Below are positions 47,941 through 56,731 of a stretch of 64,000 nucleotides of DNA, one piece after another; position 1 is the stretch's first letter, and every line of letters starts with the position of its first letter. The stretch spans positions 88,618,765-88,682,764 of the forward strand of contig CM067081.1 of the NCBI GenBank assembly GCA_034008185.1, in the 5' to 3' direction. Below the pieces are notes generated by a model that did not search any database, was not told the DNA's origin, and saw nothing but the letters and a program-made list of their open reading frames with translations. The stretch comes from Gorsachius magnificus. Its lineage: Eukaryota; Chordata; Aves; Pelecaniformes; Ardeidae. Made by a program: the position numbers and the translations under genes.

Positions 47941-50900
47941 TATTAGAAGTCCTACCGGGCAGGCAGGCAGCTGTTGGTCAGGAGGGGAAGTTTTCATTTC
48001 CATGGCTCTTTGGAGAGCATCGTGATTCTTTCGTCCAGCCAAGTTGCTGTCTGCTGAGTCTCTGCCTTCTTTCTTAGGGTGTTGCATCTTCCACCCCCCA
48101 GTACTTTCCAGCTATTTTCCAGCCTCTACAATTTCACTTCTGCCTGTGTACTTACTTTCATGTGGCTTTAGCTTACGCTCTTGCAGCTGGACAGTAACAT
48201 TTGAAGCAAAACTGAGCCCAGGCGGCACATCTGTGCCATTGCAAAAGCAAGCCTTGGGTCACAGGCAGCTGAACATCTGGGCTGCTGTTTAGTGTTTGAA
48301 AGTTAGATGCACTTCCCCCTCAGAACACAGGTAAAGGCGCAATATTGCTCTCTGTCGTGACACCTAGACCAGTGTCACACTGATCATTAACATTGGAGTT
48401 ATTTAATTATGATTAGGGCAGGTCAGAAGACTACAAGCCCTTCAGATACATTGGTACCACCACAAAGAAGTTCAGGCTAGGCAACTCATCACAGCACCAG
48501 CAGCAGAGTCCTTGAGCTAGCCATTGATTATATCACAGAAGGTCTTTCAGATAAACACAGGGGGATTGATTCCTGAAAAAAAATCTTCTAGTGATAGAAA
48601 ATGTCCCAGAGGCTCTGATAGATTGCTCTGGAGGTTGCTTTAACATCTTAAGAAGGACCAAGTCCACCAGAACGCTTTCAGCGAGACGTGCTGGTTTTGA
48701 AATAGGCTGTAAAAGATCTGAACAACAGATTTTGTGGTGGAGTCTTTTGTAGACAACAAAGAGAATATTAGAATCCACCTTTTGAAAGTTCAGACATACA
48801 GGAAGAAGAGCAAGCTTTTTGGATAGCAGAACAGAAAAGCCCCCAGGTATCTGATAATGAAAAGAAGCACTTACTTATCAGAAGCCACACATACGGAGAA
48901 TGAAGAATGTGATCTTGGTGGGGCAGCTGGAAAAAAAACCTCTTTGATTTGCCAGTTAATCAGAATGTACTGCAGAGGAATCAATCTAAGGATAATCTCA
49001 TTTGCTATTTATTTCTGGCTCGTATTTTCACAGGCTTTGAAATGTGCATTTCATCAGCCATCTAGTCTGGAGAGGAACGGCATGAATTTCAACACTTCTG
49101 CTATTTTTGCCTGCAAAATATTCAAAATTGTTTCTGCAGTGGCTATGGGCAGCAGTGGGGGACATTTATTTAAAGAAGTTTGGAACAATGGATCACTAGT
49201 GATTAAAATAAAAATGGAAATTACATTCTGGATGCAGGAGGCAAATGAGTATTGCATTACAACGCTTTGGCATTTTGCATGTATGAACTATTCCCGAGGA
49301 GTTGCATTTTGGAAATTTTGAAGCCCGGTTGTCTTTTGAAGCCTATGAAAAATGCAGATTCAAGCGCCTCATTTTATGCTAACGCAAACAGGTGAAGGAG
49401 AGTACCAGTTTGTGGAAACAAGGGAATTAGCATGTGAATGGGGAATATTGGACTTCTTCCTCTTGAAAAAGCAGGTTTCAAAGTAGAAACTAGGGCCTAA
49501 AACTCATGCTGTGATTTTTCTCTTTTCATATCTCCAAATCACGTTACTTGTAGTGCATTAACAGCCTTCGAGCCTGTTCCCCATTTGAACTACAGGTGCT
49601 GTCATTTTAACTAACAGCCATAATCTACAAATCTAACCATCAATGACCCTACTTGTTTTCTCTCCCCGCTTCCCAATTGTTCTCTTGGATCTCAGTTTCA
49701 GTCTTCAGGACTGACAGTTATAAAAATACTTACAAAGTAAGAATCTGCCTGGGAGACCGGCCTGGACCCACTCCTTCCTCGTCGAATCCTTTTTTTCAGA
49801 GGACCACATTGTCAGCTTCACCAGAGAGCTTTGCCTTCAGTGCTGATGTATTCCTTGCGAACAAAACAAGCCTGCAGCAGTATGTTGCTGAGTAAGTTAG
49901 ACTGCGGCAACGCAGGAGAATTAGTGCCCTCCAAAGGGAAACGACTTGTGGACATAGTTTCAGGAATGTTTCCAGTGCAAGCGGCCATCCACATGTCTAA
50001 AACCACACAGCTCAAGCCACCTAGTCACATACTGTAACATGTCAAGCCACCTTCAGCAGAGACTATGACGTTCTTTGCTCACGTGAGGTAAAAACTCGGG
50101 AGTGTCTGCTGTGAATGCAATTCCCCAATGAAAACAAATTTTTGCCTTCCAAGCTCCTCTCCTCCTTCTACCCCCACCTCCATTGCCCTGAATTAGCCAT
50201 GGTAGTCTGCCCTGCCTTTCAAACACCTGCTTGCATTCGTGTGACAGCATGCGTGTTTGCTCTCCTCCACTGCATTTTATTTGCCTTTGATTAATGATTA
50301 AAGCAAAACAAAACCATTGGAGCTGGTTTTAAGTGCCTCCTTTAGCAGTGAATGGAGCTTGCAGTAAGTCTGCTCTGGTGGCACTCGGAGGTACAGGGCA
50401 CAGCACCGCTCTCCAGCCGAGCCCTACGAATGTGTCTCGGTATGATGCTCTCTGCCCCACCCAGCCTGCTTTTATCTGCGAGTAATTTCACACGACACTG
50501 AAAAAAAAACCAAAAACGTTTTCTTGGACAATAACGTGGAGTTTTTCAGTTTTAGTCTGCTTATTTGTTTGGGGTAATCATGGTAGCTGTCTTATGAAGG
50601 AGCACTAGTCTGAGCTTTGTAGCAACTGGATGTTCCCGCTGCAATTCTCGAGAGCAGTGACTAAAATCCACTTCTGCTGCACTGCCCATTGGAAAGGTGG
50701 TAGGAGGTACAGCCAAATTATGCTGCCTTAAAGGTGATAAAACTCTTTTTTTCTCCTGGCAATGCCAGCGTTTGCCTTTCTGACTAAATGACTGACTTCT
50801 TGATGCAATAGCTGCTTTGCTCCATAGGGGGAATGTAAGTCACTCAATAAAACAAGTGTTTACAGTCATAAGATTACAAAGGTTGTTTGGTTTTGTTTGT

Positions 50901-52024
50901 TTTTTAAAATGGATGTGTACTGGTTTTGATTGCCCTACTGGGCAATAAAAGTTTTCTAATCAGTTCAGTGAAAATCTTGATTGGTACAGGACTGGTGTTG
51001 CTGTCTTGTAATGAGATGTAGCGTCTCCCAAAGGGATTTATCATAACACACCTGTAATCTTCTCAAGAGAAGGCAGTTTAGGTGGTAGCTGGTGGGAGAA
51101 ACCACACCACTTTTCAGTTCAAGTCGCCCTGACCATCCTTTGACACCAGTAACTGATGTCATGTTCCTAAATCTGCTTCACATTGTGCTGATTTAAATGA
51201 ACTCCCGCCTGACGTCTGCATCAGAGTCAGAAAGCTACTGGTGCAGTTACAGTCAGGCTGTGCTTAAAGATGAGACAGTGTAATGCAGTTGAACAAATCC
51301 CATGCTGAAAGGACTGGCTCTGCTGTTATCCCGGTTCCTGCATGGCTCTGGGGAGGATCTGTAACCTCTCCTCTTTGCTGTTTTGGTGAGCAGCGGGGAA
51401 GTAGGAGCGCATCTCTGCTTCTGCAGATTCACCTCCCTGAGCTGGCGCAGCATGAGGTTGGGCTTGTGCCCTCGGCGGGGCAAGGAGGCATACGCAGGAA
51501 GGGGCGGGGGGCGGTGGGACAGCCCCTCGCTGCGGTTGAGCCGCTTCTGGCAAGGTGTGGGCCTCAATACAGTCACAGGCGCTGGCTGTACTTTTCACTT
51601 GTTAGACCAAGAGGCTCAAAATTAGGTGGCGTTGCAAAGTCCAGCCGTTTGCGGAGAGCACTCCATGACGACTCAGGACTGGCTTATCTAGAGCCGTTGG
51701 CTGCTGGGCGTCCTTTGATTCTTAAGCCTGAGCAGCAAGGCAGCCGAGGGACTTTTGTCTGAGGCCAGGACACAGATTCTTCCTCAGAGCTGTCCCAGCT
51801 TCCTACCTTCCTTGAAATTGTTTACCAAGAGATGTCTAAGCTATTTTTCCAGATACTTGGGAGCACCTTTTGGTTTGTTCGGTGTGACAAGGCAGAATAC
51901 TGTGCTGCATTGAGCTGAATGTTTCAAGTGCACTTTTCTCCCACATCATGCAAGCGTACATGCTTATACAGACACGCCTCACATTTGTCTTTCTCTCTAT
52001 GTGAACCTACAACAAATCATAAAG
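47941..52024. other. Intergenic, no gene recognised
   Basis: No supportable exon or repeat. An open frame at 48857-49321 (+, 154 codons from a GTG/ATG-type start) has no recognisable domain and is probably chance. Confidence 0.5.
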
Positions 52025-52029
52025 ATTGA

Positions 52030-52950
52030 GTGGATGATCTGCTCTGCCTGGTGGCAGAGCTGAAAGAGGAGGTGGAGAGATTAAGGAGTATTAGAGAATG
52101 CGAGATGGAGATAGACTGGTGGAGCCGCACTCTACCATCCCTCAGGCCACGGCAACAGACAGAGGCTCCGCAGGTAGCAGAGGATCCTCTGTCCTCTTGC
52201 CGGCAGACAGAAGCTAGAGACCCAAGAGATGATGAGGGATGGAAAAAGGTTTCTGCTCGGGGCAGGAGGAGAGTCCCCTCCCGGGCTCCTTCACCTTCCC
52301 AGCTGCCCTTGCATAACAGATATGGGGCTCTGGAAGTTGAGGGCCAGGCAACTGAAGATGGGGATGAAGGCCCAACCAGGGGGTTGGCTAGGGAGAGACG
52401 GTCACCCCTACCTATCAAGACCGACTGTACAAAGAAAAAAAGAAGGGTAATTATTGTGGGCGATTCCCTTCTGAAGGGAACGGAGGGCCCGATATGCCAC
52501 CCGGACCCATCCCACAGGGAAGTCTGCTGCCTCCCTGGGGCCCGGATCAGGGACATTGCCAAGAGACTCCCTGGTCTGGTACAGCCCTCTGACTACTATC
52601 CGCTCTTGATTATACAGGCAGGCAGCGATGAATTGCCAGAGAGAAGCCCCAAATTGGTCAAAAGGGACTTCAGGGCACTAGGGAAAATGGTTGAAGGATC
52701 AGGAGCGCAGGTAGTGCTCTCCTCGATCCCATTAGTGTCAGGAGGGAACACGGAAAGGAATAGGAAAGCTAGAGCAGTTAACGTGTGGCTCAAAGGTTGG
52801 TGCCATCAGAAGGGCTTGGGCTTCTTTGACCATGGAGAGGTTTTCATGGCACCGGGCCTGTCGAGAACAGATGGTGCCCAGCTCTCTCGGAAGGGAAATA
52901 GGATCCTTGCTCATGAACTGGCGGGGCTTGTAGAGAGGGCTTTAAACTAG
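52030..52950 (+). CDS. CR1 ORF1 protein (coiled coil + GDSL/SGNH-like domain), 5'-truncated
   Basis: 306 codons remain (numbered from the GTG at 52030); the true start is lost by truncation. Residues 4-24 are a short leucine/acidic coiled-coil-like segment ([17 protein letters not shown]). Residues 63-138 are charged and basic, likely RNA-binding. Residues 139-300 resemble the SGNH-hydrolase domain of CR1 ORF1: GDS at 144-146 (Ser nucleophile block), AGSDE at 198-202 (in place of GTND) and DGAQLSRKG at 281-289. The catalytic histidine expected after DG is glutamine (Q284) and the GxND asparagine is aspartate, so hydrolase activity is doubtful. ORF1 ends ...VERALN then TAG; the TTA AAC codons form a slippery heptamer described separately. 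ORF2 follows in the -1 frame. Confidence 0.9.
   Translation: MDDLLCLVAELKEEVERLRSIRECEMEIDWWSRTLPSLRPRQQTEAPQVAEDPLSSCRQTEARDPRDDEGWKKVSARGRRRVPSRAPSPSQLPLHNRYGALEVEGQATEDGDEGPTRGLARERRSPLPIKTDCTKKKRRVIIVGDSLLKGTEGPICHPDPSHREVCCLPGARIRDIAKRLPGLVQPSDYYPLLIIQAGSDELPERSPKLVKRDFRALGKMVEGSGAQVVLSSIPLVSGGNTERNRKARAVNVWLKGWCHQKGLGFFDHGEVFMAPGLSRTDGAQLSRKGNRILAHELAGLVERALN
52941..52947 (+). promoter_or_regulatory. Candidate -1 ribosomal frameshift heptamer (T TTA AAC) at the ORF1/ORF2 junction
   Basis: The last two ORF1 codons, TTA AAC, preceded by T, form TTTAAAC, one of the most efficient canonical X XXY YYZ slippery sequences. It is in the correct phase and is followed directly by the TAG stop. 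Slipping back one base gives TTT AAA CTA GGC, which runs without a stop into ORF2. ORF2's frame is open from 52917, overlapping ORF1 by about 34 bases, and contains no ATG before 53070. Four G-tracts (52958-62, 52965-68, 52998-53004, 53018-22) and two 7-bp hairpins (52976-82/52992-98; 53005-11/53019-25) follow. Function is inferred. Confidence 0.5.
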
Positions 52951-53012
52951 GCCTGAAGGGGGAAGGGGATATAAACAGGCTCACCAGAGAGGAGCCTGGG
53001 GGGGTCACCCCA

Positions 53013-55805
53013 TTGCTGGGGGTGAAACCGACAGCCCAGCTCAAGTGCATCTACACTAATGCACGCAGCATGGGCAACAAACGGGAGGAGCTGGAAGCCA
53101 TTGTAAGGCAGGATGGTTATGATGTAGTCACCATCACAGAAACGTGGTGGGATGCCTCCCATGACTGGAGTGCTGCGATGGATGGCTACAAACTCTTCAG
53201 AAGGGACAGGCAAGGAAGGAGAGGCGGTGGGGTGGCTCTGTATGTTAGGGAGTGTTTAGATTGTACAGAGCTTGATGCTTGTGGTGTGGCAGAATGCTTA
53301 TGGGTGAGGATGAGGGGAAAGGCCAACAAGAAAGATATCCTGTTGGGAGTCTGTTACAGACCACCCGACCAGGATGAGGACGTGGACGAAGAATTCTACA
53401 AGCGGCTGGCAAGAGTCTCTCAGTCACGAGCTCTTGTTCTTGTGGGGGACTTCAACTTCCCAGACATCTGCTGGAAATACAATACAGCAGAAAGGAAACA
53501 GTCCAGAAGGTTCCTGCAGTGTGTGGAAGATAACTTCCTGACACAGCTGGTAAGTGAGCCTACCAGGGGAAGTGCCCTGCTTGACCTCCTGTTCACTAAC
53601 AGAGAAGGACTGGTGGGAGAGGTGGTGGTTGGAAATCATCTAGGCCTTAGTGATCATGAAATGGTAGAGTTTTCAATCTTTGGTGAGGTTAGGAAGGGGG
53701 TCAGCAACACCGCCACCATGGATTTCCGGAGGGCAGACTTTGACCTGCTCAGAACGCTGGTTGGGAGAGTCCCTTGGGAGATAGTCCTGAAGGGCAAAGG
53801 GGTCCAGGAAGGCTGGGTGTTTTTCAAGGAAGAAGTCTTAAAGGCACAGGACCAGGCTGTCCCCATGTGCCGTAAGATGAATCGGCGGGGAAGACGACCG
53901 GCCTGGCTGGACAGAGGACTACTAGTGCGACTAAGGGAAAAAAGGAGAGCTTACCAGCTCTGGAAGAAGGGGCAGGAAACCCAAGAAGAGTACAGGGATC
54001 TTGTCAGGTCATGCAGAGAGGAGATTAGAAAGGCAAAAGCCCAGCTGAAATTTAACCTGGCCACTGTTGTAAGGGATAATAAGAAGAGTTTTTATAAATA
54101 TGTTAACAGCAAAAAGAGAGCCAGGGAGAACCTCCATCCACTAGTGGATGCAAGGGGGAACATTGCCACTAAGGATGAGGAAAAGGCTGAGATACTCAAC
54201 GCCTTCTTTGCCTCGGTCTTTAATGGCCCCACGAGTTATCCCCAGGGTACCCAGCCTCCTGAGCTGGAAGATGGGGACAGAGAGTGGAATAAACCCCCCA
54301 TAATCCAGGAGGGAGCAGTCTTTGACCTGCTATGCCACCTGGACATCCACAAGTCTATGGGGCCGGATGGGATCCACCCAAGAGTGCTGAAGGAGCTGGC
54401 AGAGGAGCTTGCCAAGCCACTCTCTATCATTTATCAGCAGTCCTGGAGAACAGGGGAGGTCCCAGATGACTGGAGGTTGGCAAATGTGATGCCTCTCTTC
54501 AAGAAGGTCCGGAAGGAGGATCCGGGGAACTACAGACCAGTCAGCCTGACCTCGGTACCGGGGAAGATTATGGAGCGGTTTACCTTGAGTGTGCTCACCA
54601 GGCACATGGAGGACAATCAGGGGATCAGGCCCAGTCAGCATGGGTTCACGAAAGGCAAGTCTTGCCTAACCAACCTGATTTCCTTCTATGACCAGGTGAC
54701 CCGCCTGGTAGATGAGGGAAAGGCTGTGGATGTTGTCTACCTGGACTTCAGCAAAGCCTTTGACACAGTCTCCCATAGCATTCTCGTGGAGAAGCTGGCA
54801 GTTCATGGCCTAGATGGATGTACTCTTCGCTGGGTTAAAAACTGGCTGGATGGCCGAGCCAAGAGAGTCGTGGTGAATGGAGCTAAATCCAGTTGGCGGC
54901 CGGTCACAAGCGGTGTCCCCCAGGGCTCAGTTCTAGGGCCAGTCTTGTTTAATATCTTTATCAATGACCTGGATGAGGGGATTGAGTGTGCCCTCAGTAA
55001 ATTTGCAGATGACACCAAACTGGGTGGTAGTGTTGATCTGCTGGAGGGGAGGAGGGCTCTGCAGAGGGACCTGGACAGGCTGGATCGGTGGGCCGAGGCC
55101 AATTGTATGAGGTTCAACAAGGCCAAGTGCCGGGTCCTGCACTTTGGTCACAACAACCCCATGCAGCGCTACAGGCTTAGGGGAGAGTGGCTGGAAAGCT
55201 GCCTGGTGGAAAAAGACCTGGGGGTACTGGTGGACAGCCGGCTGAATATGAGCCAGCAGTGTGCCCAGGTGGCCAAGAAGGCCAATGGCATCCTGGCTTG
55301 TATCAGGAATAGTGTGGCCAGCAGGAGTAGGGAAGTGATCATGCCCCTGTACTCGGTGCTGGTGAGGCCGCACCTCGAATACTGTGTTCAGTTTTGGGCC
55401 CCTCACTACAAGAAAGATGTTGCCTTGCTGGAACATGTCCAGAGGAGAGCAACCAAGCTGGTGAGGGGTCTGGAACACAAGTCATATGAGGAGCGGCTGA
55501 GGGAACTGGGGTTGTTTAGTCTGGAGAAGAGGAGGCTGAGGGGAGACCTGATCGCCCTCTACAACTACCTGAAAGGAGGCTGTAGCGAGCTGGGGGTCGG
55601 CCTCTTCTCCCTGGTAACAGATGATAGGACGAGGGGGAATGGCTTGAAGCTGCACCAGGGCAGGTTTAGGCTAGACATTAGGAAAAACTTCTTCACCGAG
55701 AGGGTTGTCAGGCTCTGGAATGGGCTGTCCAGGGAGGTGGTGGAGTCCTCATCCCTTGAGGTCTTTAAAAGAAGGATAGATGAGGTGCTCAGGGACATGG
55801 TTTAG
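53013..55805 (+). CDS. CR1 ORF2 protein: AP-like endonuclease and reverse transcriptase, intact
   Basis: 930 codons without interruption. Numbered from the TTG at 53013, the endonuclease occupies about 10-225: N16 in TNARS, E43 in TETWWD, VCYRPP at 113-118, GDFNFPD at 145-151, SDHE at 213-216. A linker follows, then reverse transcriptase at about 430-760: NYRPVSLTS at 507-515, [13 protein letters not shown] at 543-555, YLDFSKAFD at 576-584 with catalytic D578, [10 protein letters not shown] at 634-643, and FADD at 664-667 with D666/D667. The C-terminal part carries [11 protein letters not shown] and [12 protein letters not shown]. All catalytic residues expected for nicking and target-primed reverse transcription are present. 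There is no ATG upstream of the endonuclease; the first in-frame ATG (53070) is inside it. Translation therefore probably depends on ORF1, by frameshift or another coupling. Minus-strand frames here are shadows. Confidence 0.96.
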   Translation: MLGVKPTAQLKCIYTNARSMGNKREELEAIVRQDGYDVVTITETWWDASHDWSAAMDGYKLFRRDRQGRRGGGVALYVRECLDCTELDACGVAECLWVRMRGKANKKDILLGVCYRPPDQDEDVDEEFYKRLARVSQSRALVLVGDFNFPDICWKYNTAERKQSRRFLQCVEDNFLTQLVSEPTRGSALLDLLFTNREGLVGEVVVGNHLGLSDHEMVEFSIFGEVRKGVSNTATMDFRRADFDLLRTLVGRVPWEIVLKGKGVQEGWVFFKEEVLKAQDQAVPMCRKMNRRGRRPAWLDRGLLVRLREKRRAYQLWKKGQETQEEYRDLVRSCREEIRKAKAQLKFNLATVVRDNKKSFYKYVNSKKRARENLHPLVDARGNIATKDEEKAEILNAFFASVFNGPTSYPQGTQPPELEDGDREWNKPPIIQEGAVFDLLCHLDIHKSMGPDGIHPRVLKELAEELAKPLSIIYQQSWRTGEVPDDWRLANVMPLFKKVRKEDPGNYRPVSLTSVPGKIMERFTLSVLTRHMEDNQGIRPSQHGFTKGKSCLTNLISFYDQVTRLVDEGKAVDVVYLDFSKAFDTVSHSILVEKLAVHGLDGCTLRWVKNWLDGRAKRVVVNGAKSSWRPVTSGVPQGSVLGPVLFNIFINDLDEGIECALSKFADDTKLGGSVDLLEGRRALQRDLDRLDRWAEANCMRFNKAKCRVLHFGHNNPMQRYRLRGEWLESCLVEKDLGVLVDSRLNMSQQCAQVAKKANGILACIRNSVASRSREVIMPLYSVLVRPHLEYCVQFWAPHYKKDVALLEHVQRRATKLVRGLEHKSYEERLRELGLFSLEKRRLRGDLIALYNYLKGGCSELGVGLFSLVTDDRTRGNGLKLHQGRFRLDIRKNFFTERVVRLWNGLSREVVESSSLEVFKRRIDEVLRDMV

Positions 55806-55872
55806 TGGTGGGATGGCAGTGCTAGGTTAAAGGTTGGACTCGATGATCTTAAAGGTCTTTTCCAACCGAGGT

Positions 55873-55899
55873 GATTCTATGATTCTATGATTCTATGAT
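55873..55899 (+). repeat. CR1 3' tail, (ATTCTATG)3
   Basis: Three consecutive 8-base ATTCTATG units end the element, the microsatellite-like tail used in CR1 reverse transcription priming. Confidence 0.95.
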
Positions 55900-56157
55900 C
55901 TATATTTTACTAAAAAGAAAAAGAAGCCTCTGTGATATCAATATATATGGTCAGGAGACGTTTTGGCAAAACATTTTAATAAAAAGCATTTGTCAAAAAT
56001 TGAGATGTTGAAAGAAATACATTGATTTTAAACAAATTCCTTGGTAGAGGGAATGGGTTGAGACAGTAAATAAATATGGGAACATTAAAAAAAAAATCTC
56101 ATTGTTAATGCTGAGTAACAATAAATATGAAAATCAACTTCATAATTCCTATTCAAT
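55900..56157. other. AT-rich spacer between two convergent CR1 copies
   Basis: About 260 bases of AT-rich, non-coding sequence between the tail of the + strand CR1 and the tail of the minus-strand CR1. Nothing else is seen. Confidence 0.7.
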
Positions 56158-56731
56158 AATCACAGAATCACAGACTGGTTGAGGTTGGAAGGCACCTGTG
56201 GAGGTCACCTGGCCCAACCCCCTGCTCAAGCAGGGCCACCTAGAGCCAGTTGCCCAGAACCATGTCCAGGCAGCTTTTGAGCATCTTCAAGGAAGGAGGC
56301 TCCACAACCTCCCTGGGCAACCTGTGCCAAGGCTTGGTCACTCTCACAGTGAAAAAATGTTTCCTCATGTTCAGAGGGAACCTCCTGTGTTTCAGTCTGT
56401 GCCCATCGCCTCTGGTCCTGCCCCTGGGCACCACTGGAAAGAGCCTGGCTCCATCCTCTGTGCACCTTCCCTTCAGGTATTTATACACATTGACAAGATC
56501 CCCCTGAGCCTTCTCTTCTCCAGGCTGAACAGTCCCAGCTCGCTCAGTCTCTCCTCATATGAGAGGTGCTCTGTTCCCTTCATCGTCTTTGCGGCCCTTT
56601 GCTGGACTCCCTCCGGTCTGTCCGTGTCTCTCTTGTACTGGGGAGCCCAGCGCTGGATACAGAGCTTCAAGTGTAGCCTCAACACTGCTGAGTAGAGGGG
56701 AAGGGTCCCCTCCCTTGACCTGCTGGCACTA
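56158..56731 (-). mobile_element. CR1 LINE fragment, minus strand, tail-to-tail with the large CR1
   Basis: On the minus strand this begins in ORF2 (a block reading [17 protein letters not shown], then [25 protein letters not shown]), continues through RTRGDGHRLKHRRFPLNMRK and RLPREVVEPPS, and ends with a 3'UTR and two ATTCTGTG units. The frame shifts near 56480, so it is inactive. Its 3'UTR differs from those of the other copies, which marks a further CR1 subfamily in the window. Confidence 0.95.

Larger units (their letters stand above)
52025..55899 (+). mobile_element. Nearly full-length CR1 LINE retrotransposon with intact ORF2
   Basis: About 3.9 kb, against roughly 4.5 kb for complete avian CR1. 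The 5' end is truncated inside the beginning of ORF1, since a TGA lies immediately upstream of the first CR1 codon. It contains ORF1 (esterase-like), ORF2 (endonuclease/reverse transcriptase, 930 or more codons without a stop), a 3'UTR of about 70-90 bases, and three ATTCTATG tail units at 55873-55899. Loss of the 5' end with intact coding capacity indicates recent insertion by target-primed reverse transcription. No clear target-site duplication is seen, as usual for CR1. Its 3'UTR subfamily is shared with the 34.31 kb fragment. Confidence 0.97.

Noticed and set aside
48857..49321. 154-codon + strand open frame
   Set aside because: No domain or plausible exon boundaries, with composition like the surrounding intergenic DNA.
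52017..55798. Minus-strand frames of 60-181 codons across the large CR1
   Set aside because: These are shadows of ORF1 and ORF2, which carry the recognisable domains on the + strand.
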